Shown in pieces: positions 52,133 through 61,806 of a stretch of DNA of 64,000 nt (position 1 is the stretch's first letter; the number at the start of each line of letters is the position of its first letter). The notes under the pieces are model-generated. The model made no database searches. It had not been told where the DNA came from and was given only the letters and a program-made list of their open reading frames with translations. A program made the translations under genes and the position numbers. The DNA is taken from assembly GCA_018971105.1 (NCBI GenBank), contig JAGWVB010000001.1, positions 1 to 64,000 of the forward strand. Direction: 5' to 3'. Source of the stretch: Burkholderiales bacterium. Its GTDB lineage: Bacteria > Pseudomonadota > Gammaproteobacteria > Burkholderiales > Burkholderiaceae_C.

Positions 52133-54184
52133 GTGGAACAGACCCGCGTAAGCCTCGAGCGGGACGGCGACATCGCCGTCATCGTCATCGACAACCCGCC
52201 GATCAATGCCGGCTCGGCTGCCGTGCGTAAAGGCTTGATGGCCGCCATCACGACCGTCGAGTCCGATGACAGCCTGCAAGCCGCCGTGCTCATCGGTGCC
52301 GGCAACACCTTCATCGCGGGCTCCGATCTGCGCGAATTCGGCCAGCCCCTGGCCGAGCCGCAACTGCCCGCCGTGATCAAGGCCATCGAAGACTGCGGCA
52401 AGCCCGTGGTGGCGGCGCTGCACGGCGCGGCGCTGGGTGGCGGCTTCGAGCTGGCGCTGGGCTGCGACGCCCGCGTCGCAGCGCCGGGCACGGTGGTGGG
52501 TCTGCCTGAAGTGACCTTGGGCATCATCCCCGGCGCCGGCGGCACGCAGCGGCTGCCGCGCATCGTCGGCATTCCGTGCGCCATCGCCATGATCTGCGGC
52601 GGCGAGCGCGTCGGCAGCGCCGCCGCCCTTGCTGCGGGGCTGATCGACGCCGAAATCCAAGGTGACTTGCGCGCGGCAGCCGTCTTGCATGCGCGCCGAC
52701 TGTCAGGAACCAAGCGGCGCCTGCGCGACCGCGCGGTACCCGTCGCCGATCCTGCGGCCATCGCCGAAGCCGCTGCCGCCGCGCTGAAGGCCGGCAAACG
52801 CCGGCCACAGGTGCAAGCGGCCATCGACGCCGTCGTGGCCACGGCAACGGTCGACATCGAGGACGGCCTGGCCGACGAGCGCGCCGTCTTCGAGCGCCTG
52901 CGCGTGGGACGCGAAGCCTACGCACTGCGCCACCAGTTCTTCGCTGAGCGCGACAGCGCCAAGCACCCGACACTCGCCGACGTCAGGCCGCGCGAGATCC
53001 GGCGCATCGCCGTCATCGGCGCCGGCACGATGGGCTCGGGCATCGCCATCGCCGCACTCGATGCGGGTTACGAGGTGCTGTTGCTCGAGCAGGAGGCCGC
53101 CGCGCTGGAGCGTGGCGCGAGCCGCATCCACGCGCACTACGACGGCCGCGTCAACAGCGGCAAGGTCCAGGCAGCCGTGGCCGCGGCCTGCGAGGCCCGC
53201 CTGAGCACCAGCCTGGACTGGCCGCGCATCGCCGAAGCCGACCTGGTCATCGAGGCCGTGTTCGAGGAGATGGGCGTCAAGCAGCAGGTCTTCCAGCGCA
53301 TCGACGCGCTGGCCCGGCCCGGCGCGGTGCTGGCATCGAATACGTCGTACCTCGACCTCGACGCCATCGCGGCAGCCACTGCACGGCCGCAGGACGTCAT
53401 CGGACTGCATTTCTTCAGCCCGGCGAACGTGATGAGGCTGATGGAAGTGGTGCGCGGCAAGGCATCCGCGCCAGACGCATTGGCCACCGGCCTGGCCGTG
53501 GGTCGCAAGCTCGGGAAGCTGCCGGTGCTCGCGGGCAACGCCTTCGGCTTCATCGGCAACCGCCTCCATGCCGCCTACCGCCGCCAGTGCGAGTTCATGG
53601 TGGAAGAAGGCGCGGCGCCGCAACAGGTGGACGTCGCGCTGGAGGCGTTCGGTTTTGCGATGGGGCCCTTCGCCGTCGCGGACCTGTCGGGCCTGGACAT
53701 CGCGTGGCGCATGCGCCAGGCCCAGGCGGCTACACGCGATCCTGCAGCGCGCTATGTGCACATCGCCGATCGCCTCTGCGAGGTCGGCCGGCTCGGCCGC
53801 AAGACAGGTGCCGGCTATTACCGGTACCCCGAGGGCGCATCGCGCCCGCAAGTGGACCCGGCTGTGGCAGAGCTCATCGCGAAAGCGCGCAGCGACAAGG
53901 GCATCTCGCCGCGTCAACTGGACGCCGAAGAAATCCAGCGCCGCGCGATGCTGAGCCTGGTCAACGAGGCCGCGCTGCTCGTGGCAGACGGCGTCGCCGC
54001 GCGGGCCACCGATGTGGACGTGGTGCTGGCCAATGGCTACGGCTTCCCGCGCTGGGAAGGCGGGCCGGTGTACTGGGCCCGCGAGCGCGGCCCATGTGCC
54101 ATGAACACGGACCTGGACATCCTGGCGGCAGTCAGTGGCCCCGGCTTCGTTCGTGGCGACGTTCGATATCTGCTCGCCGATTGA
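52133..54184 (+). CDS. Fused enoyl-CoA hydratase/3-hydroxyacyl-CoA dehydrogenase (FadB/FadJ-like)
   Basis: HGAALGGGFELALGCDARVAAPGTVVGLPEVTLGIIPGAGGTQRLPRIVG plus IAVIGAGTMGSGIAIAALDAGYEVLLLEQ; GTG start behind GGAGG. Confidence 0.93.
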   Translation: MEQTRVSLERDGDIAVIVIDNPPINAGSAAVRKGLMAAITTVESDDSLQAAVLIGAGNTFIAGSDLREFGQPLAEPQLPAVIKAIEDCGKPVVAALHGAALGGGFELALGCDARVAAPGTVVGLPEVTLGIIPGAGGTQRLPRIVGIPCAIAMICGGERVGSAAALAAGLIDAEIQGDLRAAAVLHARRLSGTKRRLRDRAVPVADPAAIAEAAAAALKAGKRRPQVQAAIDAVVATATVDIEDGLADERAVFERLRVGREAYALRHQFFAERDSAKHPTLADVRPREIRRIAVIGAGTMGSGIAIAALDAGYEVLLLEQEAAALERGASRIHAHYDGRVNSGKVQAAVAAACEARLSTSLDWPRIAEADLVIEAVFEEMGVKQQVFQRIDALARPGAVLASNTSYLDLDAIAAATARPQDVIGLHFFSPANVMRLMEVVRGKASAPDALATGLAVGRKLGKLPVLAGNAFGFIGNRLHAAYRRQCEFMVEEGAAPQQVDVALEAFGFAMGPFAVADLSGLDIAWRMRQAQAATRDPAARYVHIADRLCEVGRLGRKTGAGYYRYPEGASRPQVDPAVAELIAKARSDKGISPRQLDAEEIQRRAMLSLVNEAALLVADGVAARATDVDVVLANGYGFPRWEGGPVYWARERGPCAMNTDLDILAAVSGPGFVRGDVRYLLAD

Positions 54185-54214
54185 CCTCGATTTCACAACG
54201 CGAAGGAGACACCC

Positions 54215-55375
54215 ATGACGATCAAGACGGCCCTGCTTGCGCTGTGGATGGCAGGCGCATTGGCAGCTTGTTCGACGCCCCAGGCGCCCCAGACGCCCCA
54301 GACGCCCAGAATGCCTGTGCCCGTCCACGACCAATCGGCCTTGGCCGCGCGAGGATTCTTCTACGTCGGCGGCAGCTATACGGGTGATGCTCAACACCAG
54401 GTCATGACGGGGCAGATCTACGTCGAAGTGCTGGTCCCCAAGACCGTGCGCCGCCCCTACCCGCTGGTCTTGATTCACGGTGCGGCGCAGACCGCCACCA
54501 ACTGGATGGGCACGCCCGACGGCCGCGAAGGCTGGGCCGACTACTTTGTCGAGCAAGGCTACATCGTCTACATGATCGATCAGCCCATGCGCGGCCGCTC
54601 GGCGTGGCATCCGGCCGATGGTGCGACCCGCATGTTCACGGCGCCCGTGCTGGAGCGGCAATTCACCGCCATCGAGGAACTCGGCGACTGGCCGCAAGCC
54701 AAGGCACACACGCAGTGGCCAGGCGACGGGCCAGGCAAGGGACGGCGGGGCGACCCGGTCTTCGACGCCTTCTATGCCACGCAGGTGGAGAGCCTGGCCT
54801 CCAACGCAGAGACGCAACGCCACAACCAGGCGGCCGGCGCCGCTTTGCTGGACCGGATCGGGCCCGCGGTGCTGGTCACGCATTCGCAGGCCGGCCCTTT
54901 CGGCTGGTTGATCGCCGACGCCCGGCCGCACCTGGTCAAAGGGGTCATTGCGCTGGAACCCGCGGGGCCGCCCTTCGAAAATACGGTCAACGCAACAGGC
55001 AAGGCACGCGCCTGGGGGCCGACGGACGTGCCGCTCACCTATGCACCGGCCGTCGCCAGCCCGGCAGACCTGGTGCTCGAGCGCCATGCCGCCACGAGCC
55101 CGCAATTGGCCTCGTGCTGGATGCAGAAGCCGCCGGCGCGGCAATTGCCCAACCTGGTCGGCATACCGATGGTGGTGATCACGTCCGAGGCGTCGTACCA
55201 CGCGGTCTACGACCACTGCACGGCAAGTTACCTAAAGCAGGCAGGCGTCGCGGTGGAATTCATTCGACTTCAGGACAAGGGCATCCGTGGCAACGGTCAC
55301 ATGGTGATGCTCGAGAAGAACAACCTCGACATTGCCAAGCTGATGGACGAATGGGTTCAGGCCAAGGTGAGGTGA
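54215..55375 (+). CDS. Alpha/beta hydrolase lipoprotein (secreted esterase-like)
   Basis: Lipobox AGALAACSTPQ; YPLVLIHGAAQTATNWMGTPDGREGWADYFVEQGYIVYMIDQPMRGRS; VLVTHSQAGPFGW nucleophile. Confidence 0.83.
   Translation: MTIKTALLALWMAGALAACSTPQAPQTPQTPRMPVPVHDQSALAARGFFYVGGSYTGDAQHQVMTGQIYVEVLVPKTVRRPYPLVLIHGAAQTATNWMGTPDGREGWADYFVEQGYIVYMIDQPMRGRSAWHPADGATRMFTAPVLERQFTAIEELGDWPQAKAHTQWPGDGPGKGRRGDPVFDAFYATQVESLASNAETQRHNQAAGAALLDRIGPAVLVTHSQAGPFGWLIADARPHLVKGVIALEPAGPPFENTVNATGKARAWGPTDVPLTYAPAVASPADLVLERHAATSPQLASCWMQKPPARQLPNLVGIPMVVITSEASYHAVYDHCTASYLKQAGVAVEFIRLQDKGIRGNGHMVMLEKNNLDIAKLMDEWVQAKVR
54274..54309 (+). repeat. 9-bp tandem repeat (GACGCCCCA-type units) inside the hydrolase coding sequence
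   Basis: gacgcccca ggcgcccca gacgcccca gacgcccag; encodes TPQAPQTPQTP just after the lipobox. Confidence 0.85.
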
Positions 55376-55380
55376 GCGCC

Positions 55381-56709
55381 GTGCACGCGACCGAAGTTCT
55401 TGCGCAATTCGCCGCCGACCTGCGCGTGCGAGCCTTGCCTGAAGTGGTGTTGCACCACGCCAAGCGCGCCGTCATCGATTGGTATGCATCGCTTTATCCC
55501 GGTCTGGCCATGCCGGCCGTTCAGGTGCTGGAAGCCGCGATGTCAGAAGACCTGGACCGTGGCGCTGCGCGGCTGGCCCTGGGCCGCGCGGCCACCGTGC
55601 GTGCAGCGGCCCTGATCAACGGCACGGCCGCGCATGCCGCCGAGATCGACGACAGCTTCCGCGACGCCATGGTCCACCCCGGTGCGGCCATCATGGCGGC
55701 CGCGCTCGCGGTGGGGCAAGCCAGAGCGGTCAGTGGCGTCGACTTCCTGCGTGCGGTGGTGCTGGGCTATGAAGTCTCCACCCGCATCGGTGTCGTGATG
55801 GGCAGTCCGCACTACCGGTACTGGCACAACACCGGCACCATGGGCAGCTTCGGGGCGGCGGCAGCGGCCGGCAGCCTGCTGGGTCTGGATGAAGACGCCC
55901 AAGCGCAGTCACTGGCCCTGGTGGCCACGTTCACCGCCGGCCTTCAGCAGGCCTTCCGCACCGAGGCCATGGCCAAGCCGCTGCACGCCGGTCGGGCGGC
56001 CGAAGCTGGCGTCCTGGCTGCGCAATTGGCTGCGCGTGGCATGCGCGGTTCGCTGGATGTCCTGGAGGGGGAGTCCGGGCTGGGTCAGGCCATGAGCAAC
56101 GGACCTGATTGGTCGCACATCGGCGCCACCCTGGGCACGGATTGGCACATCACCCGGCTGACTTTCAAGAACCATGTCGGCTGCGGGCATACCTTCGCCG
56201 CCATCGACGGCGCGCTGGCGCTGCAGCAGCAAGTCGGTTTCAGCCACGCCGACATCCAGGCCGTGCACCTGGGCGTGTACCAGTCCACGCTGGACATGGC
56301 GCCGCACGTGGACCCGCAGACCGCCGACCAGGCGCGATTCAGCCTGCACTACATGGTCGCCAGCGCGCTGGTGCATGGCAGCGTGCGCCTGTCGGCCTTC
56401 GAGCCCGAGCGCCTGAATGATCCGGCCACGCGCGCCTTGATGCAGCGCATCCGCAAGGCCCTGGATCCGGAAGTGGATGCCGGCTTCCCCGGCCGCCGCG
56501 CCGCGCGCGTGACTCTCGCATTGCGCGACGGCCGCGTGCTGACCCACCTTCAGCCGGATCGCAAGGGCGACCCCGAACTGCCCCTGTCCGATGCCGACCT
56601 GGAAGGCAAGCTGCTCGAGCTGGCCGGCCCCGTCATCGGCGAACACGAAGCGCGCGCACTGCTGGCCCGCATCTGGGCCCTGACCCATACGCCCCACCTG
56701 CCCACATGA
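55381..56709 (+). CDS. MmgE/PrpD family protein (copy 1)
   Basis: INGTAAHAAEIDDSFRDAMVHPGAAIMAAALAVGQ...VVLGYEVSTRIG...NTGTMGSFGAAAAAGSLLGLD; GTG start (55372 also possible). Confidence 0.9.
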   Translation: MHATEVLAQFAADLRVRALPEVVLHHAKRAVIDWYASLYPGLAMPAVQVLEAAMSEDLDRGAARLALGRAATVRAAALINGTAAHAAEIDDSFRDAMVHPGAAIMAAALAVGQARAVSGVDFLRAVVLGYEVSTRIGVVMGSPHYRYWHNTGTMGSFGAAAAAGSLLGLDEDAQAQSLALVATFTAGLQQAFRTEAMAKPLHAGRAAEAGVLAAQLAARGMRGSLDVLEGESGLGQAMSNGPDWSHIGATLGTDWHITRLTFKNHVGCGHTFAAIDGALALQQQVGFSHADIQAVHLGVYQSTLDMAPHVDPQTADQARFSLHYMVASALVHGSVRLSAFEPERLNDPATRALMQRIRKALDPEVDAGFPGRRAARVTLALRDGRVLTHLQPDRKGDPELPLSDADLEGKLLELAGPVIGEHEARALLARIWALTHTPHLPT

Positions 56710-56719
56710 GCTTGCCTTC

Positions 56720-57925
56720 ATGACCCGACACGCCTACATCTGCGACGCCGTTCGCACGCCCTTCGGTCGCTATGGCGGCGCACTCGCCAGCATCCGCGCC
56801 GATGACCTGGGCGCCGTTCCCCTGGCCGCACTCATGGCACGCAACCCGGGCGTCGATTGGCAGGCCGTCACCGACGTGATCTACGGCTGCGCCAACCAGG
56901 CCGGCGAAGACAACCGCAACGTGGCGCGCATGAGCGCGCTGCTGGCCGGCCTGCCGCTGGAAGTGCCCGGTTCAACCGTGAATCGCCTTTGCGGTTCGGG
57001 CCTGGACGCGCTGGGTACCGCGGCCCGCGCCATCAAGAGCGGCGAGGCGGACCTGATGATCGCCGGCGGTGTCGAGAGCATGAGCCGGGCGCCTTTCGTG
57101 ATGCCCAAGGCCGAGAGTGCCTACGCCCGCAGCAACGCCGTCTACGACACGACGATCGGCTGGCGCTTCGTCAACCAGCAGATGAAGTCGCAATACGGCG
57201 TGGACGCCATGCCCGAGACGGCCGAGAACGTCGCCACCGATTTCAAGATCGAGCGCGAGGCGCAGGACCGCATGGCCCTGGCCTCGCAGCTCAAGGCCAT
57301 CGCTGCGCAGCAATCCGGCTACTTCGAAGCCGAGATCGTGCCCGTGCGCGTGCCGCAAAAAAAGGGCGAGACGCTGCTCGTGAACCGCGACGAACACCCG
57401 CGCGACACCACGCTGGAAGCGCTGGCCAGGCTCAAGGGCGTGGTGCGGCCCGATGGCACGGTGACGGCGGGAAACGCCAGCGGCGTGAACGACGGCGCAT
57501 GCGCCCTGCTGCTGGCCGACGAGGCCATGGCCGCACGACAGGGCCTGAGCCCGCGTGCGCGCTGGGTGGGCATGGCCACGGCGGGTGTACCGCCGCGCAT
57601 CATGGGCATGGGCCCGGCTCCGGCCACGCGCAAGGTGCTGGAGTTGACCGGGCTGAGCCTGGCGCAGATGGAAGTGATCGAACTCAACGAAGCCTTCGCC
57701 GCCCAAGGCCTGGCCGTGCTGCGCAACCTGGGCCTGGCCGACGACGATGCGCGCGTGAACCCGAATGGCGGCGCCATTGCACTGGGTCACCCGCTGGGTG
57801 CTACCGGCGCGCGGCTGGTCACCACGGCATTGAACCAGTTGCACAGGAGTGGCGGGCGCTACGCGCTGTGCACCATGTGCATCGGTGTGGGCCAGGGCAT
57901 CGCCGCGGTGATCGAGCGGGTCTGA
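56720..57925 (+). CDS. pcaF: Thiolase, 3-oxoadipyl-CoA thiolase-like
   Basis: AYICDAVRTPFGRYGGALASIRADDLGAVPLAAL; NRLCGSGLDALGTAARAIKSGEADLMIAGGVESMSRAPFVM; NPNGGAIALGHPLGATGARL; CTMCIGVGQG. Confidence 0.88.
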   Translation: MTRHAYICDAVRTPFGRYGGALASIRADDLGAVPLAALMARNPGVDWQAVTDVIYGCANQAGEDNRNVARMSALLAGLPLEVPGSTVNRLCGSGLDALGTAARAIKSGEADLMIAGGVESMSRAPFVMPKAESAYARSNAVYDTTIGWRFVNQQMKSQYGVDAMPETAENVATDFKIEREAQDRMALASQLKAIAAQQSGYFEAEIVPVRVPQKKGETLLVNRDEHPRDTTLEALARLKGVVRPDGTVTAGNASGVNDGACALLLADEAMAARQGLSPRARWVGMATAGVPPRIMGMGPAPATRKVLELTGLSLAQMEVIELNEAFAAQGLAVLRNLGLADDDARVNPNGGAIALGHPLGATGARLVTTALNQLHRSGGRYALCTMCIGVGQGIAAVIERV

Positions 57926-57984
57926 AACCGAATGGGCAACAGGTCCGAATCACGGACCGTCATGCAATACGACAAGGAGTCAAG

Positions 57985-58629
57985 ATGAACGAACGAAGGC
58001 AGATCCTGGGCGCGCTGATCGTCGCTGCGAGCGCGGCGTGCCTGCCGACAGCGGCCGCGGCCCACAGCATCCTGGACGAATGGGGCAGCGTCCAGACGCC
58101 ACCGCCGCCAAGCTTGTCGAAGGTCACCGTGGACCCGAAGACGACCGCGCTGCTGGTGTTGGACCTCTCCAAGGACACCTGCAACAGGGAGGTCCGCCCA
58201 CGCTGCGTCGCGGCGCTGCCGCAAGCCGGCAAGCTGCTGGCCAAAGCCCGGGCCAAAGGTTGGTTCGTGGTCTACACACTCGGCGCGCTGCCGACACCTG
58301 GCACGCCCGCCGATCTGTGGCCCGAAGTGGCGCTGGTGGGCCATGAGCCCTGGGTGCGTTCGGGCCCCGACAAATACCTGAGCACCGAGCTCGAGAAGAT
58401 CCTGCGCAACCGGGGCATCACCACCGTCGTCATCATCGGCACCGCTTCGCACGGCGCGGTGCTGTACACGGCAGGAGGCTCCGTGTTCCGTGGCTTCAAT
58501 GTCGTCATTGCCGTCGACGGCGTGACGGCGGAGAGCACCTACGCCGAGCAGTACACCCTCTGGCACCTGCAGAACGCGCCGCGGATGGCGGCCAAAGTCA
58601 AATTGAGCTCGACCGAGCTGATCGACTGA
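57985..58629 (+). CDS. Exported isochorismatase-fold (cysteine hydrolase superfamily) protein lacking the usual nucleophilic Cys
   Basis: Signal MNERRQILGALIVAASAACLPTAAAAHS; TTALLVLDLSKDTCN (catalytic Asp context); ITTVVIIGTASHGAVLYTAGGSVFRGFNVVIAVDGV where the canonical Cys is Ala. Confidence 0.8.
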   Translation: MNERRQILGALIVAASAACLPTAAAAHSILDEWGSVQTPPPPSLSKVTVDPKTTALLVLDLSKDTCNREVRPRCVAALPQAGKLLAKARAKGWFVVYTLGALPTPGTPADLWPEVALVGHEPWVRSGPDKYLSTELEKILRNRGITTVVIIGTASHGAVLYTAGGSVFRGFNVVIAVDGVTAESTYAEQYTLWHLQNAPRMAAKVKLSSTELID

Positions 58630-58670
58630 GTTCCGCGCTCGGCGCCACATTCACTCTCAACGCCAGAAGC

Positions 58671-59402
58671 ATGGACTCCGCCCAACAGTGGGTGGCCCTC
58701 GGCCGGGTGATGATGGCCGACGAGGTCAGGCTCGTCGCCTCGAATGCGGTCAAGGAACTGGTTCATGAGCTGATCCCGGCTTTCGAGCAGGCCTCGGGCC
58801 ACGCTGTTCAGGCGACCTGGGGCGGCACGCCGGACATCACCCGTCTGGCCGAGGAAGGTGGCGCCTTCGACCTCGTCGTCATTCCGCAGACCGTGGTTGC
58901 CGACCTCGAACATCGAGGAAAACTGCTGCCGGGTGCGGGCCGTGAATTCGTGGCGTCGGCCATCGGTGCGGCCACGGCGCTGGGTTCGAGGAAGTTCGAT
59001 GTCTCGACGCGGGCTGCGCTGAAGCGATCGCTGCTGGATGCGCAGTCGATCGTGCTGTCTTCGGGGCCCAGCAGTCTGCACCTGCTGACGCTGTTCGATC
59101 AGATGGGCATCCGTGACGTGATCGAACCCAAGATTCTGCGCCTGGCGCCGGGTTTGTCCGTCGGCGAGGCCCTGGCCCAAGGCCGCGGTCAGCTCGGGTT
59201 CACACAGGTCAGCGAGCTGCTGACCGTGCAGGGCATCGATCGGCTCGGTCCTCTCGGACCGGAAGTGCAGCGGCTGACCGTCTTCGCCTTTGGCGTACGC
59301 CCAGGGGCGCCGACACCCCAGGCGGCTCAGGGCCTGATCAGCTTCCTGACCTCGCCTGCGGCAGCTCAGCAGGCGCGGCGTGCCGGTCTGGAGCCGCGCT
59401 GA
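58671..59402 (+). CDS. ModA-like substrate-binding domain protein without signal peptide (copy 1)
   Basis: VRLVASNAVKELVHELIPAFEQASGHAVQATWGGTPDITRLAEEGGAFDLVVIP; start MDSAQQW has no hydrophobic leader. Confidence 0.8.
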   Translation: MDSAQQWVALGRVMMADEVRLVASNAVKELVHELIPAFEQASGHAVQATWGGTPDITRLAEEGGAFDLVVIPQTVVADLEHRGKLLPGAGREFVASAIGAATALGSRKFDVSTRAALKRSLLDAQSIVLSSGPSSLHLLTLFDQMGIRDVIEPKILRLAPGLSVGEALAQGRGQLGFTQVSELLTVQGIDRLGPLGPEVQRLTVFAFGVRPGAPTPQAAQGLISFLTSPAAAQQARRAGLEPR

Positions 59403-59525
59403 GTGAAATGGAGCTTGCGCGCGACCCGTTCGCGCGCCCGGCGAATACCCGCGCTGGCCATCAGAGAAACGCGCCGAGCGTCGACGTGGGGCCGCATCGG
59501 CTTGTCCTGCGGGTCCCTGGTTCGA

Positions 59526-59541
59526 TTTCCAATGAGTGGAA
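59526..59541. promoter_or_regulatory. Second TTTCCA-N5-TGGAA palindrome (candidate IclR operator)
   Basis: tttcca atgag tggaa; same spacing as the 48065 palindrome (ttcca ttcta tggaa). Confidence 0.5.
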
Positions 59542-59631
59542 TTCGTGCATTGCCGATTTGCGGTGACCCCATTCAAATGGAATCCAGTGCTCACCGCATG
59601 AAACCTATACATAAACCCAGGAGATAAGACG

Positions 59632-59736
59632 ATGCAAAGCCAACCGTCGCGAATTCTATTCAACGCCGTCCTTGACGGAATCGTGGCCGACGCAGCGCCG
59701 GTGGCGCATGCGCCATGGCCTGTTATCTTGCTTTGA
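59632..59736 (+). CDS. Small ORF of 34 codons directly upstream of the MHS transporter, possible leader peptide
   Basis: Strong RBS aggagataagacg then [37 protein letters not shown]; stop 10 nt before the transporter ATG; not in the supplied ORF track. Confidence 0.35.
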   Translation: MQSQPSRILFNAVLDGIVADAAPVAHAPWPVILL

Positions 59737-59746
59737 GGACGGGGCC

Positions 59747-61084
59747 ATGAACACCACCCACGCATCCAAGTTTTCGGCCATCCTCCGCGTGGCCAGCGGC
59801 AACTTCATCGAGATGTTCGATTTCTTTCTCTATGGGTTCTATGCACGCTATATCGCTGCCGCCTTTTTTCCGAGCGAGAACCAGTACGCCTCGCTGCTGC
59901 TGACCTTCGCCGTCTTCGGGGCCGGATTCCTGATGCGCCCGATCGGCGCCATCATTCTGGGCGGCTACATTGATCGCGTCGGTCGCCGCACGGGCCTGAC
60001 CGTCACCCTCGCCATCATGGCCGTGGGCACCATCATCGTCGCCTTCACCCCGAGCTACGCGACCATCGGTCTGGCGGCGCCGATCATCGTGTTCCTGGGC
60101 CGTTTGCTGCAGGGCTTTTCGGCTGGCGTCGAGTTGGGGGGCGTTGCGGTCTATCTGTTCGAGATCGCACCAAGAAACCAGAAGGGCTTCTATGTCGGCT
60201 GGCAGGCCTCCAGCCTGCAGGTCGCGACGATGGCTGCGGCCGGCATCGGCTATCTGCTCAGCGACCTCGTGGCCCCCGCCACCATCCAGGCCTGGGCCTG
60301 GCGCATCCCGTTTCTCATTGGCTGCCTCATCGTTCCGTTTCTGCTGGTGCTGCGGAACTCGTTGGAGGAAACCGAGGCATTCCTGGCGCGCAAGCACCAT
60401 CCCCGCTTTTCCGAGATCCTGGTTTCCTTGGCGGCCAACTATCGGCTGATCGTTCACGGCATGCTGCTGGTCGTCATGACCACCGTCACCTTCTACCTGG
60501 TGGCCGTCTACACGCCGACTTTCGGTGCCACGGTTCTCAAGCTCAGCGCGAGCGACGGCTTGGCCGTCACCTTCGCCGTCGGGCTGCTGAGCTTTTTTTG
60601 CGTCCCGGCGATGGGTGCGCTGTCCGACCGCATCGGTCGACGTCCGGTGCTGTACGGTGCCGCAACGCTCGGAATCTTGACCGCCTATCCGGCACTGTCC
60701 TGGCTGGCTGCCAACCCAAGCTTCGCGCACCTGATGATCGTCGAACTCTGGCTGGCATTCCTGTACGCCGCCTATAACGGCGCCGCGATGGTTGCGCTCA
60801 CGGAAATCATGCCGGCGCATGTTCGCACCGTGGGTTTCGCGTTCGCCTTCAGCCTCGCCGTGGCGATCTTCGGCGGCTTCACCCCGATGGTATCGACGTG
60901 GCTCATCCACGCCACGGGCGACAAGGCGGCGCCGGGCCTTTGGATGACCTTCGCTTCGTTCTGCGGCGTCGTGGCGACCCTCATGCTTCGAAGCGCGACG
61001 CCCGCGACAGCCGCCGGCGAGGACCGCGGCGGCTTGCGCAGCGCCTTCCGGGTTGCGGGCACGCCGGCCGAGACCCGTCCATGA
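59747..61084 (+). CDS. MFS transporter, metabolite:H+ symporter (MHS) family, citrate/tricarballylate-like
   Basis: [32 protein letters not shown]...[33 protein letters not shown]...[22 protein letters not shown]. Confidence 0.92.
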   Translation: MNTTHASKFSAILRVASGNFIEMFDFFLYGFYARYIAAAFFPSENQYASLLLTFAVFGAGFLMRPIGAIILGGYIDRVGRRTGLTVTLAIMAVGTIIVAFTPSYATIGLAAPIIVFLGRLLQGFSAGVELGGVAVYLFEIAPRNQKGFYVGWQASSLQVATMAAAGIGYLLSDLVAPATIQAWAWRIPFLIGCLIVPFLLVLRNSLEETEAFLARKHHPRFSEILVSLAANYRLIVHGMLLVVMTTVTFYLVAVYTPTFGATVLKLSASDGLAVTFAVGLLSFFCVPAMGALSDRIGRRPVLYGAATLGILTAYPALSWLAANPSFAHLMIVELWLAFLYAAYNGAAMVALTEIMPAHVRTVGFAFAFSLAVAIFGGFTPMVSTWLIHATGDKAAPGLWMTFASFCGVVATLMLRSATPATAAGEDRGGLRSAFRVAGTPAETRP

Positions 61085-61806
61085 GCAAGCACCCAGCCGC
61101 CGAACTCGAGGTGTTGACCACCGGCATCCTGAAACAGCCGCTGCGCGACCTGGCGCCGCCATTCGAGGCCCAGCACGGCTGCAGGCTGTCCGTATCCTGG
61201 GGCCCGTCTTCCGGGCATTCCCCCCAGTCCAACCTGGTGCGGGTGCGCCGCGGTGCAGCCGTGGACGTCCTGTTGATGGTCGGCTCCGGCATGGACACGC
61301 TGATCAGCGAAGGCTGCTTCACGGCCGTCAAGCGCCGCGACATCGCGACCTCGAAGATCGGCGTCGCGGTGCGATCAGGGCATCCGGCGCCCGACATCAC
61401 GACCGTGGACGCGCTGCGCCGCTGCCTGCTCGCCGCCAAGTCCATCGCTTACTCGGAAGGTGCCAGCGGCCGTTACGTCGGCGGAGTGCTTTTCGGTTCG
61501 CTGGGCATCGCGCGCGAAGTTGCCGCCAAATCCCATGTCGTGCTGGGTCAGAAGTTCGTCGGCGAGGCGGTGGCCGACGGCGAGGTCGAAATCGGCATCC
61601 AACAACTCAGCGAATTGCGACTCGTTTCCGGCATCACCATCGTCGGCCCGCTCCCCGCGGAGGTCCAGCATGTGAGCCTGGTTTCGGGCGCGGTCTCGTC
61701 CAAGGCGCGCAACGCCGACCTTGCGGGCCGTTTCCTCGACTTCCTCTGCTCCGACGCCGCGGACGACGCCCTCGCGCGGGCGGGACTGTCGCGTCCGCCG
61801 CGATGA
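61081..61806 (+). CDS. ModA-like substrate-binding domain protein without signal peptide (copy 2)
   Basis: [90 protein letters not shown] overlap with transporter. Confidence 0.82.
   Translation: MSKHPAAELEVLTTGILKQPLRDLAPPFEAQHGCRLSVSWGPSSGHSPQSNLVRVRRGAAVDVLLMVGSGMDTLISEGCFTAVKRRDIATSKIGVAVRSGHPAPDITTVDALRRCLLAAKSIAYSEGASGRYVGGVLFGSLGIAREVAAKSHVVLGQKFVGEAVADGEVEIGIQQLSELRLVSGITIVGPLPAEVQHVSLVSGAVSSKARNADLAGRFLDFLCSDAADDALARAGLSRPPR

Noticed and set aside
49936-52857. 973-aa minus-strand ORF
   Set aside because: Antisense to the NDP-forming acyl-CoA synthetase and FadB-like gene; no family motif; GC-frame artefact
52703-55216. 837-aa minus-strand ORF
   Set aside because: Antisense to FadB-like and hydrolase genes; no recognisable domain
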